The notes under the pieces are model-generated. The model worked only from the letters and a program-made list of their open reading frames with translations, did no database searches and had not been told where the DNA came from. From contig JAQYLT010000065.1 in the NCBI GenBank assembly GCA_028719885.1, forward strand, positions 1 to 64,000: a stretch of DNA of 64,000 bases, in the 5' to 3' direction. Position numbers and translations under genes: made by a program. Source of the stretch: Bacillota bacterium. GTDB lineage: Bacteria; Bacillota; Clostridia; Oscillospirales; Oscillospiraceae. This document shows, in pieces, positions 16,866 to 26,800 of this stretch (position 1 is its first letter; the number at the start of each line of letters is the position of its first letter).

Positions 16866-18248
16866 TTAATAAAGGGGCTTGATTTTTTTCACGTACAGGC
16901 GGCGGAACAGAATGCCGGTGACGGTGGCGCTGACCACCTCGGCAATGGGAAAGCTCCACCACACGTTGTTTACATTGCCGGTGAGGCTCAGCAGGTAGGC
17001 CACCGGCAGCAGCACAAAGAGCTGGCGGCACAGAGAGACAATGGTAGAATAGATGCCGTTGCCCAGAGCCTGAAAGCTGGCACCCAGCATGATGCAGAAA
17101 GCGGCGACAGGGAAGTGGATGCTGATAATCCGCAGGGCCTTCACGCCCATGGCCAGAAATTCCTCGGAGGGGTTGAACAGTCCCAGCAGCGCCTCGGGCA
17201 GAAGCTGGAAAGCAGCCAGACCCACCAGCATAAAGCAGAAAGCGGTGGCACAGGCGATTTTCAGGGTGAGTGTCATCCGCTTTGGCTTTCTGGCGCCGTA
17301 GTTGAAGGCGATGATGGAAATGGTGGCGTTGTTGATGCCGAACAGGGGCATGAAGAAGAAGCTCTGCAGCTTATAGTAGATGCCAAACACGCCGGTGGCG
17401 GTTTCCTGGAAGCCCTGGAAGATCTGGTTCATACCAAAATTCATCACGGAGCCGATGCTGTTCATAATCAGCGCGGGGATGCCCACGGCCAAAATGGGAT
17501 TCATGGTTGCTTCCCGGGGCCGCAGATATCTCAGGCCCAGCACCACATCCGGGTTCCGCTTGATATTGAAATAGATGCAGATGGCCGCGCCAATCCACTG
17601 ACCGATGACCGTGGCCACCGCCGCACCGGCGACTCCCATGGCGGGGATGCCGAATTTGCCGTGGATGAAGATGGGGTCCAGAATGATGTTGATCACCGCG
17701 CCGGTGGTCTGAGAAATCATGGCATACACCGTTCTGCCGGAGGCCTGAAGCAGCCGCTCCCCCAGAATCTGGGCAAAGCATCCGGCGGTGAAGATGCAGC
17801 AGATGCTGACGTAGGCAGTGCCGCTTTCCACGGTTTCCGCCACGGTGGACTGCATTTCAAAATAGGGCCGGGCGCCGAAGAGGCCAAAGAGCATAAACAG
17901 CACCACGGAGATCAGTGCCAGGAGGATGCCGTTTCCGGCAGCGTAGTTGGCGGCCTCCTGGTTTTTCTCTCCCAGGCTTTTGGACAGCAGGGAGTTGACG
18001 CCCACCGCAATGCCCACGCCGAAACCAATCTGCATATTCTGCACCGGGAAAGCCAGGGACAGGGCAGTGACGGCGCTTTCGGACACCTGGGACACATAGA
18101 TGCTGTCCACCACATTGTAAAGCGCCTGGACCATCATGGAGATGATCATGGGCAGGGCCATGTTAAAGAGCAGCTTTCCAATGGGCATTACACCCATCTT
18201 GTTTTCCTGAATGGCTCCCGCCTGGGGAGCAGATGCTTGACTTGCCAT
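16866..18248 (-). CDS. MATE family efflux transporter
   Basis: A 460-residue protein with twelve predicted membrane helices in two homologous halves, typical of multidrug and toxin extrusion antiporters driven by Na+ or H+. The N-terminal helix has the family PMIISMMVQALYNVVDSIY segment, and the second half repeats the pattern (PALIMNSIGSVMNFGMNQIF). The substrate is unknown. It has its own promoter and is followed immediately by the M3 peptidase gene. Export of a peptide or peptide-like compound is conceivable but unsupported. Confidence 0.93.
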   Translation of the reverse strand: MASQASAPQAGAIQENKMGVMPIGKLLFNMALPMIISMMVQALYNVVDSIYVSQVSESAVTALSLAFPVQNMQIGFGVGIAVGVNSLLSKSLGEKNQEAANYAAGNGILLALISVVLFMLFGLFGARPYFEMQSTVAETVESGTAYVSICCIFTAGCFAQILGERLLQASGRTVYAMISQTTGAVINIILDPIFIHGKFGIPAMGVAGAAVATVIGQWIGAAICIYFNIKRNPDVVLGLRYLRPREATMNPILAVGIPALIMNSIGSVMNFGMNQIFQGFQETATGVFGIYYKLQSFFFMPLFGINNATISIIAFNYGARKPKRMTLTLKIACATAFCFMLVGLAAFQLLPEALLGLFNPSEEFLAMGVKALRIISIHFPVAAFCIMLGASFQALGNGIYSTIVSLCRQLFVLLPVAYLLSLTGNVNNVWWSFPIAEVVSATVTGILFRRLYVKKIKPLY

Positions 18249-18289
18249 TTCCTTTTCTATCTCTCCTTAAACAATACAATCTCAATCAT

Positions 18290-18318
18290 ATTATAAAAGA
18301 TATATATCGCATTTTCAA
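18290..18318 (-). promoter_or_regulatory. Promoter of the MATE-peptidase operon
   Basis: On the minus strand, TTGAAA (18313-18318) and TATAAT (18290-18295) are 17 bp apart, 42 bp before the MATE start. Confidence 0.8.
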
Positions 18319-18377
18319 GGCCCCTTTCCGATCTGCGGATTGATTTTTTCCTCCCGTGGGGTATCATAGAGGTGAAA

Positions 18378-18439
18378 AGTACGCAGGTTAGTACGTAGGA
18401 TAATACGCAGGATAGTACGTAGGATAATACGCAAGTTGA
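18378..18439. repeat. Tandem array of five 12-bp repeats upstream of the MATE promoter
   Basis: TACG recurs exactly every 12 bases (18380, 18392, 18404, 18416, 18428) with consensus TACGYAGGATAR; the last unit is degenerate. The array lies about 60 bp upstream of the -35 box and abuts the terminator of the next gene. It could be a multi-site operator or a slippage-prone array. Confidence 0.8.
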
Positions 18440-18442
18440 TAG

Positions 18443-18479
18443 AAAAATCCTCCGTATGGCCATTCATACGGAGGATTTT
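18443..18479 (-). terminator. Terminator of the small P-loop gene
   Basis: A perfect 15-bp stem (AAAATCCTCCGTATG / CATACGGAGGATTTT) has T-tracts on both strands, 16 bases after the stop codon. Confidence 0.9.
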
Positions 18480-18495
18480 GGGATGTAGGGGGAAT

Positions 18496-18903
18496 TTACA
18501 GGTACTGCTTCATGGCTTCGGAGGCGTTGGCGGGGTCCTCGGACAGAGCCACGGTAATCTCCATGTTGTTGTCGGCAGCGAACTTGGCAGCCCAGGTGAT
18601 GAACTCCTCGGCAGAATTCAGGTCGGCGCCGATGGTCTTATACAGGTTGTCGATAAACACATGGGTAATATCAAAGTTACCTGCGTGCATTCCGCTCAGG
18701 AAACCCTTGAGCATATCCACGGACTTGATGCCATACTCCTGGGAATCCACCAGGCGAACCTTATAGGTAACGTCGTAGGTAAGCTTCTTGCCGTACTCGA
18801 TGCAAACAACATCGCCGCTGGCCTGGGACACGGCCGCATTGATACCGTCGATCAGCTTCTTGGTTTTGCCGGAGCCTTTCAGGCCCATAATAACATGAAT
18901 CAT
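18496..18903 (-). CDS. Small P-loop nucleotide-binding protein of unknown function
   Basis: 135 residues with a Walker A motif GLKGSGKTKK at residues 7-16 and a Walker B-like VFIDN near residue 84. The core is that of a minimal P-loop NTPase with no added domain. Such proteins are sometimes annotated as PilT-like, but there is no pilus context here and I would not assign that role. It has a sigma-A promoter, AAAGGAGG upstream of the ATG and its own terminator, so it is expressed alone. Confidence 0.75.
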   Translation of the reverse strand: MIHVIMGLKGSGKTKKLIDGINAAVSQASGDVVCIEYGKKLTYDVTYKVRLVDSQEYGIKSVDMLKGFLSGMHAGNFDITHVFIDNLYKTIGADLNSAEEFITWAAKFAADNNMEITVALSEDPANASEAMKQYL

Positions 18904-18947
18904 CGGAATATCCTCCTTTGCTATGCCAGAATAATTGGCTTAGTCAC

Positions 18948-18976
18948 ATTCTATCAGGAAACGGGAAAATTTGCAA
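18948..18976 (-). promoter_or_regulatory. Promoter of the small P-loop gene
   Basis: On the minus strand, TTGCAA (18971-18976), a 17-bp spacer and TAGAAT (18948-18953). Confidence 0.75.
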
Positions 18977-19003
18977 CTACTAATTGTGCGAATTTTTCAT
19001 GAA

Positions 19004-20311
19004 CTACATATTTTCATAGCCGGGTTTTCCAAGAAGATGGAACATATTCCGCTTGTAAAGCTCCACGCCCGGCTGGTTAAAGGGATTAACCCCAAGAATA
19101 TAGGAGGAAATGCCGCAGGAGAGCTCCAGAAAATAGAACAGCTCGCCAATCTTTTTTTCATCCAGTGTGCCGCAGTCCACGGTAATCACCGGGACGCCGC
19201 CGTCCACATGGGCGGCCACGGTGCCGAGGAAGGCGTTTTCCTCCACGAAATCCAGCTGCTTGCCGGCCAGATAGTTCAGCCCGTCCAGGTTCTTCACATC
19301 GGAGCCCACGGTGCAGACCTGCTCCGGCGGGTCGAAGCGGAGCATGGTTTCAAACAGATTCCGCCTGCCCTGCTGGATCATCTGCCCCAGGGAGTGCAGA
19401 TCGCCGGTGAATTCCGCCGTGACCGGGAAGAGCCCCTTGCCGTCCTTGCCCTCGGATTCCCCAAAGAGCTGCTGCCACCACTTTCCAAACATCTGGAAGC
19501 CGGGCTCGAAGCTCTCAAACAGCTCGATGTGCTTGCCGTGGCGGCACATGAGGTTTCGGATGGCGGCGTAGAGCCACACGGGATTTTCGTAGGAGCGCAG
19601 ATCGTAGCTCTCCTTGGCGTCCATGCTGCCTGACAGAACCGCCTGAATGTCCATCCCCGCCACTGCCATGGGCAGCAGCCCCACGGCGCTGAGGACGGAG
19701 TAGCGCCCGCCCACGCTGGGGGGAATGGAAAAGGTCTGCCAGCCCTCCTCATTGGCCATCTGCCGCAGGGCACCCTTGACGGGGTCGGTAATGGCATAAA
19801 TCCGTTCCCTGGCGCCGTCGGTGCCGTATTTCCGCTCCAGCATCCAGCGCAGGGCCCGGGTGGCCACCGCGGGCTCGGTGGTGGTGCCGGACTTGGAGAT
19901 GATGGCGATGGAAAAATCCTTTTCGTCCAGCAACCGGCAAAGCTCATTCCAGTGCCGGGTGCTCAGGCTGTTGCCGGCGTAGAAGATTTGGGGATCGCCC
20001 TTGCCCTTTCCCATGTTCCGGTTGGGTCCCTGGAGAAGCTCGATGGCTGCCCGGGAGCCCAAGTAGGAGCCGCCGATGCCGATGACCACAAACACGTCGC
20101 TGTTTGCCCGGATTTTTTCTGCGGCGGCCTGAATCCGGGTGATTTCGGGGGTTACCTCCCGGGTGGGCAGATTCATCCAGCCCAAGTATTCTTTTCCCGC
20201 TCCGCTCCCATCTGCCAGGGTTGTGTGGGCTGCGGCGACTTCCTTTTCTATGGCCATCAGATCTGCAAACTCAACACTTCCCCAAACATTGGAAATGTCA
20301 ATTTTTATCAT
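19004..20311 (-). CDS. pgi: Glucose-6-phosphate isomerase
   Basis: A 435-residue cytoplasmic enzyme interconverting glucose 6-phosphate and fructose 6-phosphate in glycolysis. Family signatures are present: VIGIGGSYLGSRA, the phosphate loop SKSGTTTEP, the PSVGGRYSVLSAVGLLP region, and the C-terminal NPFNQPGVELYK with its conserved Gln and Lys. The size matches the shorter bacterial class. It lies alone between the small P-loop gene and amt, whose terminator separates them. Confidence 0.97.
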   Translation of the reverse strand: MIKIDISNVWGSVEFADLMAIEKEVAAAHTTLADGSGAGKEYLGWMNLPTREVTPEITRIQAAAEKIRANSDVFVVIGIGGSYLGSRAAIELLQGPNRNMGKGKGDPQIFYAGNSLSTRHWNELCRLLDEKDFSIAIISKSGTTTEPAVATRALRWMLERKYGTDGARERIYAITDPVKGALRQMANEEGWQTFSIPPSVGGRYSVLSAVGLLPMAVAGMDIQAVLSGSMDAKESYDLRSYENPVWLYAAIRNLMCRHGKHIELFESFEPGFQMFGKWWQQLFGESEGKDGKGLFPVTAEFTGDLHSLGQMIQQGRRNLFETMLRFDPPEQVCTVGSDVKNLDGLNYLAGKQLDFVEENAFLGTVAAHVDGGVPVITVDCGTLDEKKIGELFYFLELSCGISSYILGVNPFNQPGVELYKRNMFHLLGKPGYENM

Positions 20312-20407
20312 AAATGGAACACCGTCCTTTCGCTGCCTGTGGAATACACCTCTATTTTACAGCAAATCCGGCCTGAACGCAAGAGCGGATTCCTTAGATT
20401 TCCATTA

Positions 20408-20440
20408 AGCAAATCCCCTGCCGGTTTTGGCAGGGGATTT
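20408..20440 (-). terminator. Terminator of amt
   Basis: AAATCCCCTGCC / GGCAGGGGATTT, a 12-bp perfect stem 19 bases after the amt stop, isolates pgi from amt transcription. Confidence 0.85.
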
Positions 20441-20458
20441 GAATGGGGGGGTTATTGC

Positions 20459-22186
20459 TTATTCTACATCCTGCAGGGCGTCGAAGCCTTCCTCGCCGGT
20501 ACGAACCTTGACAACGTTCTCCACGTCGTAGACGAAGATCTTGCCATCGCCGATATGACCGGTGTAGAGGACTTTCTTGGCGGTTTCAATCACGGTGCGG
20601 ACAGGAATCTTACTCACAACCACATCCACCTGAACCTTGGGCAGCAGGTTGGTCTCAACCGCAACACCGCGGTAGTACTCCGGCTTGCCGCCCTGGACAC
20701 CGCAGCCCAGCACGTGAGAAACGGTCATGCCGGTGATGCCCAGCTTGGTCAAAGCGGCCTTCAGAGCATCAAAGCGGGATTCCTTGCAGATGATCTCGAT
20801 CTTGGTGAACTTGGGAGTGCCCTCGGTGAAAGTGGGTACTTTTTTCACGGGGATGGCCTCGGCCACGGGGACATCGGAGGTGACGGCCACGATGCCCTCG
20901 TCAGGCGCATAGGAGGCGAACTTGTTCACCGCGGGAGCAAAATCGGGATAGGCACTGGGCAGGCCGTGCTCGGTGATATCCAGGCCGGTGATTTCCTCCT
21001 CCGGGGTGACCCGCAGGCCGTGAAGCTTGCCGATCACAGCAAAGGTGATGACCATCAAAATGGCGGCGTAGGCTGCCACGGCGGCGAAACCAAGAAGCTG
21101 GATGCCCAGCAGCTTGAAAGAACCGGTGTAGAACAGGCCTTCCAGTCCGGCGGGAGCGGAGGGGGTGGCCAGCAGGCCCACGGCGATGGTGCCCCAGATG
21201 CCGTTCGCCATGTGGACACCCACGGCGCCCACGGGATCGTCGATGTGCAGCTTCAGGTCCAGACCCTCGACGACCACCACAACCAGAATGCCGGAGACAA
21301 TGCCCACCACGCTGGCACCAATGGCATCCATGGCATCACAGCCGGCGGTAATGCCCACCAGGCCGGCCAGGGAGGCGTTCAGACACATGGACACATCGGG
21401 CTTGCCGTTCTTGATCCAGGTGTAGATCATGGTCACCACTGTTGCCACGGAGGGGGCGATGGTCGTGGTCAGGAAGATGGAAGCCAGCTCGGAAGCGGAG
21501 GTGGCGGCGGCGCCGTTGAAGCCGTACCAGCCCAGCCAGAGGATGAACACACCCAGAGCACCCAGGGTGATGGAGTGACCGGGAATGGCGTTGACCTTGG
21601 TCACCTTGCCGTCTTTATCGGTTACGTACTTACCGATCCGGGGTCCCAGGAAAATGGCGCCTACCAGAGCGGCGATGCCGCCAACCATGTGAATGGCGCA
21701 GGAACCGGCGTAATCATGGAAGCCAATCTGGGAGAGCCAGCCGCCGCCCCAGATCCAGTGGGCCTCGATGGGGTAGATGAAGAGGGAAATCACAGCGGAG
21801 TAGATGCAGTAGGCGGAGAACTTGGTCCGCTCTGCCATGGCGCCGGAGACGATGGTGGCGGTGGTGGCGCAGAACACCAGGTTAAACACGAAGGTGGAGG
21901 CTCCGGTGAAGCTGCCGTCTGCGGGACTGGCGATGAATTCCTTGAAGTTCGTCCACAGATCCATGTTGGGAATGCCGATCAGACCAAAGAGCGCATCCTC
22001 ACCCATCATCAGGGTGTAGCCCAGCAGAGAGAACACCACTGTGCCGATACAGAAGTCCATCAGGTTTTTCATGATGATGTTGCCCGCGTTCTTGGCCCTG
22101 GTGAAGCCCGTCTCCACCATGGCAAAGCCGGCCTGCATCCAGAAAACCAATGCTGCACCGATCAAAAACCAAAATTCTACTGTCAT
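20459..22186 (-). CDS. Ammonium transporter fused to a P-II regulatory domain
   Basis: 575 residues. Residues 1-400 form an Amt channel with eleven membrane helices and typical motifs (GFAMVETGFTRAKN, HWIWGGGW, GSCAIHMVGGIAALVGA). After a linker of about 60 residues comes a complete P-II (GlnB/GlnK) domain, about 465-575, with a T-loop (EYYRGVAVETNLLPK) and the GDGKIFVYDVENVVKVRTGEEG signature. P-II normally plugs Amt channels in response to 2-oxoglutarate and ATP/ADP; here the gate is covalently tethered. It stands next to GOGAT and glutamine synthetase genes. The T-loop keeps a Tyr before Arg-Gly, as in modifiable P-II proteins. Confidence 0.95.
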   Translation of the reverse strand: MTVEFWFLIGAALVFWMQAGFAMVETGFTRAKNAGNIIMKNLMDFCIGTVVFSLLGYTLMMGEDALFGLIGIPNMDLWTNFKEFIASPADGSFTGASTFVFNLVFCATTATIVSGAMAERTKFSAYCIYSAVISLFIYPIEAHWIWGGGWLSQIGFHDYAGSCAIHMVGGIAALVGAIFLGPRIGKYVTDKDGKVTKVNAIPGHSITLGALGVFILWLGWYGFNGAAATSASELASIFLTTTIAPSVATVVTMIYTWIKNGKPDVSMCLNASLAGLVGITAGCDAMDAIGASVVGIVSGILVVVVVEGLDLKLHIDDPVGAVGVHMANGIWGTIAVGLLATPSAPAGLEGLFYTGSFKLLGIQLLGFAAVAAYAAILMVITFAVIGKLHGLRVTPEEEITGLDITEHGLPSAYPDFAPAVNKFASYAPDEGIVAVTSDVPVAEAIPVKKVPTFTEGTPKFTKIEIICKESRFDALKAALTKLGITGMTVSHVLGCGVQGGKPEYYRGVAVETNLLPKVQVDVVVSKIPVRTVIETAKKVLYTGHIGDGKIFVYDVENVVKVRTGEEGFDALQDVE

Positions 22187-22225
22187 TTTTCATTTCTCCT
22201 TTCGCCTGCCCCTTTTGGAAGCAGG

Positions 22226-22340
22226 AATAAAAAATAGGACAAGGGCTGCTTGCGTACATGCCGCAGAACGTCCTTGTCCTGAAAAAGATAATGGCGTCTG
22301 AATCGGTTGCCCAATTCAGACGCCGTTGTCCTATGGGGGT
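22226..22340 (-). promoter_or_regulatory. Amt leader with two terminator-like hairpins
   Basis: On the minus strand the leader first forms GGCGTCTGAAT...ATTCAGACGCC (22293-22324) with a GCAA-capped core followed by ATTATCTTTTT. It then forms AGGACAAGG...CCTTGTCCT (22236-22280) followed by ATTTTTT. Both end in T-tracts before the start codon, which implies premature termination unless an antitermination signal acts. Confidence 0.7.
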
Positions 22341-22369
22341 ATTATAGTCAGGTTACCTAAATTTGTCAA
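22341..22369 (-). promoter_or_regulatory. Promoter of amt
   Basis: Consensus TTGACA (22364-22369) and TATAAT (22341-22346) on the minus strand with a 17-bp spacer. Confidence 0.85.
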
Positions 22370-22398
22370 GAGGTTTTTATAGAAAATGCTAATTTTCT

Positions 22399-23868
22399 TT
22401 ACAGCATGTTGCTGTAGCCCATGAGGAAGGCATCAACCTCCTTGGCGCAGGCCCGGCCCTCGGTAATGCCCCAGACCACCAGAGACTGACCCCGGCGGCA
22501 GTCGCCGGCGGCGAAGACCTTGGCTGCAGGGGTGTGGTAGTCGGTGGTGACCAGGTTGCCCCGGTTGTCTCTGGGCAAGGAAAAGGCCTCGGCCACGTAG
22601 CTTTGGCAGCCGATGAAGCCTGCGGCAATGAGCAGCAGGTCGCAGGGCAGCTCCTCTTCGCTGCCGGGAATTTCCACCATGCTCATCCGGCCGTTTTCCA
22701 GCTTCGGTTCCAGATGGACAATTTGGATGGAGACAATGTGGCCTTCGTCATTGGTGTGAATTTCCTTGACGGTGGTCTGATAAATTCTGGGGTCCTGGCC
22801 GAAGACGGCAATGGCCTCCTGCTGGCCGTAGTCGGTTTTCAGCACCCGGGGCCACTGGGGCCAGGGGTTGGATTCCGTGCGGCACACCGGGGGCTTTCCC
22901 ATCATCTCCAGCTGGGTCACGCTGGCGCAGCCCTGACGGATGGAGGTGCCCACGCAGTCGTTGCCGGTGTCGCCGCCGCCCACGATGATGACATGCTTGC
23001 CCTGGGCAGTGATGGCAAATTCCTGGGTTTCGCCAATGACCTTTTTGGTGGCGGCGGTGAGGAAATCCACGGCAAAGTGGACACCCTCCGCCTCCCGGCC
23101 GGGCACCTTCAAATCCCGGGGGGTCTTGGAGCCGCAGCAGAGCACCACGGCGTCGTATTGCTCCAGCAGCTCCTGGGGGCTGATATCCACGCCCACGTTG
23201 GTGTTCACCCGGAATTCCACCCCTTCGGCGGTCATCAGATCGATCCGACGGGCCACGATTTTCTTATCCAGCTTCATGTTGGGGATGCCGAACATCATCA
23301 GTCCGCCCGGGCGGCTCTCCCGCTCGAACACGGTGACGCTGTGGCCCCGGTGATTCAGCTGGTCCGCCACCGCCAGGCCGGAGGGGCCGGAGCCCACCAC
23401 GGCCACCCGCTTGCCGCTGCGGACGGCGGGAATCCGTGGAGTGACCCAGCCGTTGGAAAAGCCCTTTTCGATGACGGCCAGCTCATTGTTGTTGACGGTG
23501 ACGCTGTCCCCGTTCATGCCGCAGGTGCATGCCGCCTCGCACAGCGCCGGGCACACTCTGCCGGTGAATTCGGGGAAATTATTGGTTTTGGTCAGCCGGG
23601 ACAGGGCCTCCCGCCAGTTGCCGTTCCAGATTTCGTCATTCCATTCGGGAATCAGATTGTGCAGCGGACAGCCACTGAACATGCCGCCGAAATTGGCGCC
23701 GGACTGACAGAAAGGAACACCGCAGTTCATGCAGCGCCCAGCCTGCTGGATGCGTTCTTTTTCGTTCAGATAGGGATGAAATTCCTCAAAATTGCGGATG
23801 CGCTCCAAGGGCTCCACGCTGGGATTCATGCAGCGGTCAAATTCCAGGAATCCTGTGGTTTTTCCCAT
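22399..23868 (-). CDS. gltD: Glutamate synthase (NADPH) small subunit
   Basis: A 489-residue flavoprotein supplying electrons from NAD(P)H to the large subunit for glutamate synthesis. The N-terminal Fe-S region has CMNCGVPFC, CPLHNLIPEW and CPALCEAACTCG. The FAD site is VAVVGSGPSGLAVADQL and the second Rossmann site VIIVGGGDTGNDCVG; AAGDCRRGQSLVVW closes the FAD domain. It starts 12 bp after the gltB stop, so the two are co-transcribed in the order gltB-gltD. Confidence 0.97.
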   Translation of the reverse strand: MGKTTGFLEFDRCMNPSVEPLERIRNFEEFHPYLNEKERIQQAGRCMNCGVPFCQSGANFGGMFSGCPLHNLIPEWNDEIWNGNWREALSRLTKTNNFPEFTGRVCPALCEAACTCGMNGDSVTVNNNELAVIEKGFSNGWVTPRIPAVRSGKRVAVVGSGPSGLAVADQLNHRGHSVTVFERESRPGGLMMFGIPNMKLDKKIVARRIDLMTAEGVEFRVNTNVGVDISPQELLEQYDAVVLCCGSKTPRDLKVPGREAEGVHFAVDFLTAATKKVIGETQEFAITAQGKHVIIVGGGDTGNDCVGTSIRQGCASVTQLEMMGKPPVCRTESNPWPQWPRVLKTDYGQQEAIAVFGQDPRIYQTTVKEIHTNDEGHIVSIQIVHLEPKLENGRMSMVEIPGSEEELPCDLLLIAAGFIGCQSYVAEAFSLPRDNRGNLVTTDYHTPAAKVFAAGDCRRGQSLVVWGITEGRACAKEVDAFLMGYSNML

Positions 23869-23880
23869 ATTAATTCCTCC

Positions 23881-26800
23881 TTAGCCCCGGCTTACCGCGT
23901 AAAACGCTTCCAAGGTTGCCTGATCGTGGGGCATGCCCTTTTCCTCCATCTGGCCGATGGCGGTGATCATCCGCTTGTAGTCCGAGGGGATGATTTTCTT
24001 GAAGCGGGGCAGATATTCTTCAAAATGCTCCAAAATCTCCTTGCCCCAGGGAGAGTCCGTGGCAGCCACGTGGGCGGCAATCAGCTCCCGCAGCTCGGCT
24101 GCGTCGTGACGCTCGGTGATGCCGGTCATGGAAACCATCTGCTTGTTCAGCCGCAGGTACAGGTCGTGGTGCTCATCCAGCACATAGGCAATGCCGCCGC
24201 TCATGCCTGCGGCAAAGTTCTTGCCCGTGGGTCCGAGAATGGCCACCCGGCCGCCGGTCATGTATTCGCAGCCGTGGTCGCCGCAGCCCTCTGCCACAGC
24301 AATGGCTCCGGAGTTACGGACGCAGAACCGCTCTCCGGCGATGCCGTTAATGAAAGCTTTGCCGGAGGTGGCGCCGTAAAGGGCCACGTTGCCGATGATG
24401 ATGTTGTCCCTGGCCTGGAACTGGGCGCCCTTTTCCGGCTTTACGATCAGCTTGCCGCCGGACAGACCCTTGCCGAAGTAGTCGTTGGCATCTCCCTCCA
24501 GCCGGATGGTGAGCCCCTTGGGAATGAAAGCACCAAAGGACTGGCCGCCGCCGCCCTGGCAGTTGACCTGATAGGTGTCCTCCTCCAGGGTATCTCCAAA
24601 GCGGCGGGTGATCTCACTGCCCAGGATGGTGCCCAGAGTGCGGTTCACGCTGGAAACATGGATGGATTCGCTGTGGGGCTTTTTCTTCTTGAAGCTGGGC
24701 TCAAAGGCGGGCAGCAGGGTACTGACGTCCAGAGTTTTTTCCAGCTCGAAATTAAACTGATCCCTGGCGTCGTAATGCACCGGGGGCAGATCGGAGAGAA
24801 TGCCGCTCAGGTCGATGGTGTCGGCACGATGGGTAATCCGCTGCACCCGGGGACGAATCAGGTCGGTGCGGCCAACCAGCTCATCCACGGTGCGAACCCC
24901 CAGCTTTGCCATGATCTCCCGGAGCTGCTCGGCAATGAACAGCATAAAGTTCATCACATATTCCGGCTTGCCCGTAAACCGGCACCGCAGGGCGGGGTTC
25001 TGGGTGGCAATGCCCACGGGGCAAGTGTCCAGATTGCACACCCGCATCATCACACAGCCCATGGTGACCAGGGGAGCGGTGGCAAAGCCAAATTCCTCTG
25101 CGCCCAGGATGCAGGCGATGGCCACATCCCGTCCGCTCATCAGCTTTCCGTCGGTTTCCAAACGGACCCGGGAGCGCAGGCCGTTGCGAATCAACGTCTG
25201 GTGGGCCTCCGCCAGTCCCAGCTCCCAGGGCAGGCCCGCGTTGTGGATGGAGCTCTTGGGGGCGGCGCCGGAGCCGCCGTCGTAGCCGGAAATCAGCACA
25301 CAGCCGGCACCGGCCTTGGCCACACCGGCGGCAATGGTGCCCACGCCGGCCTCGGATACCAGCTTGACGGAAATCCGGGCATCCCGGTTGGCGTTTTTCA
25401 GGTCGTAGATCAGCTGGGCCAAATCCTCAATGGAGTAGATGTCGTGGTGGGGCGGGGGAGAAATCAGGGACACGCCGGGGGTGGAGCAGCGGGTCTTGGC
25501 AATCCAGGGGTACACCTTTTTCCCGGGCAGATGGCCGCCCTCGCCGGGCTTGGCGCCCTGGGCCATCTTGATCTGAATCTCCTTGGCGCTGTTTAAGTAG
25601 GCGGAGGTGACACCAAACCGGGCGGAGGCCACCTGCTTGATGGCGCTGTTCTTGTTGGTGCCGAACCGGGCGGGGTCTTCGCCGCCTTCACCGGAGTTGG
25701 ACTTGCCCCCCAGGGTGTTCATGGCGATGGCCATGGTGGTGTGGGCTTCCTCGGAGATGGAGCCGTAGGACATGGCACCGGTTTTAAACCGCTTGACGAT
25801 CTCGGAGGCGGGCTCCACCTCTTCCAGAGGAATGCCCTCCGCCGGGTAGTTGAATTCCATCAGGCCTCTCAGGGTGTGGGGCTTGCGCTCGTCATCCACC
25901 ATATTGGTGTATTCCCGGAAGCGCTCGTAGCTGCCGCTGCGGACAGCCTCCCGCAGGGCCACAATGGTCTGGGGATTGTACATATGGTCCTCGGCGCCGC
26001 TGCCGGAGCGGAGCTTGTGGGCGCCGGTGGAATCCAGGGTGGTGTCCACTCCCAGATCCAGCAGGTCGAAGGCGTGGTTGTGCCGCCACTGGACACCCTC
26101 GCCGATCTCTTTCAGGCCGATGCCCTCCACCGGGCTGACGGTGTTGGTGAAATAGGCGTCGATGACCTCCTTGCAGATGCCCACCGCCTCAAAAATCTGG
26201 GCGGACTGGTAGGACTGCAGGGTGGAGATACCCATCTTGGAGGCAATTTTCACGATGCCGTGGAGCACGGCGCTGTTGTAGTCGGCAATGGCCTGGTGGG
26301 TGTCCTTATCCAGACGGTTCTTTTCCACCAGCTCGGCGATGCACTCCTGGGCCAGATAGGGGTTGATGGCCCGGGCACCGTAGCCCAGCAGGGTTGCAAA
26401 ATGATGCACATCCCGAGGCTCCGCGCTTTCCAGAATGATGGAGACGGCGGTGCGCTTCTTGGTGCGGATGAGGTACTGCTCCATGGCGGACACGGCAAGC
26501 AGGGAGGGAATGGCCACATGGTATTCATCCACGCCCCGGTCGGAGAGGATAATCACATTGGCCCCCGCCCGGTAGGCCCGGTCGCACTCCACAAAGAGCT
26601 TGTCGAGAGCTGTTTTCAGGGAGGAATTCTTATAGTACAGCAGGGAAACCGTCTCCACCCGGAAGCCGGGGCGCTGCATGGAGCGAATCTGCATCAGCTC
26701 CACCGAGGTGATGATGGGATTGTGCACCTCCAGCACCCGGCAGTTTTCCGCCTTTTCTTCCAGCAGGTTGCCGTCGGAGCCGATGTACACCGTGGTGTCG

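Noticed and set aside
18496..18903. PilT twitching-motility ATPase annotation.
   Set aside because: Only a Walker A and a weak Walker B agree. The length is far below that of PilT and no pilus genes are nearby.
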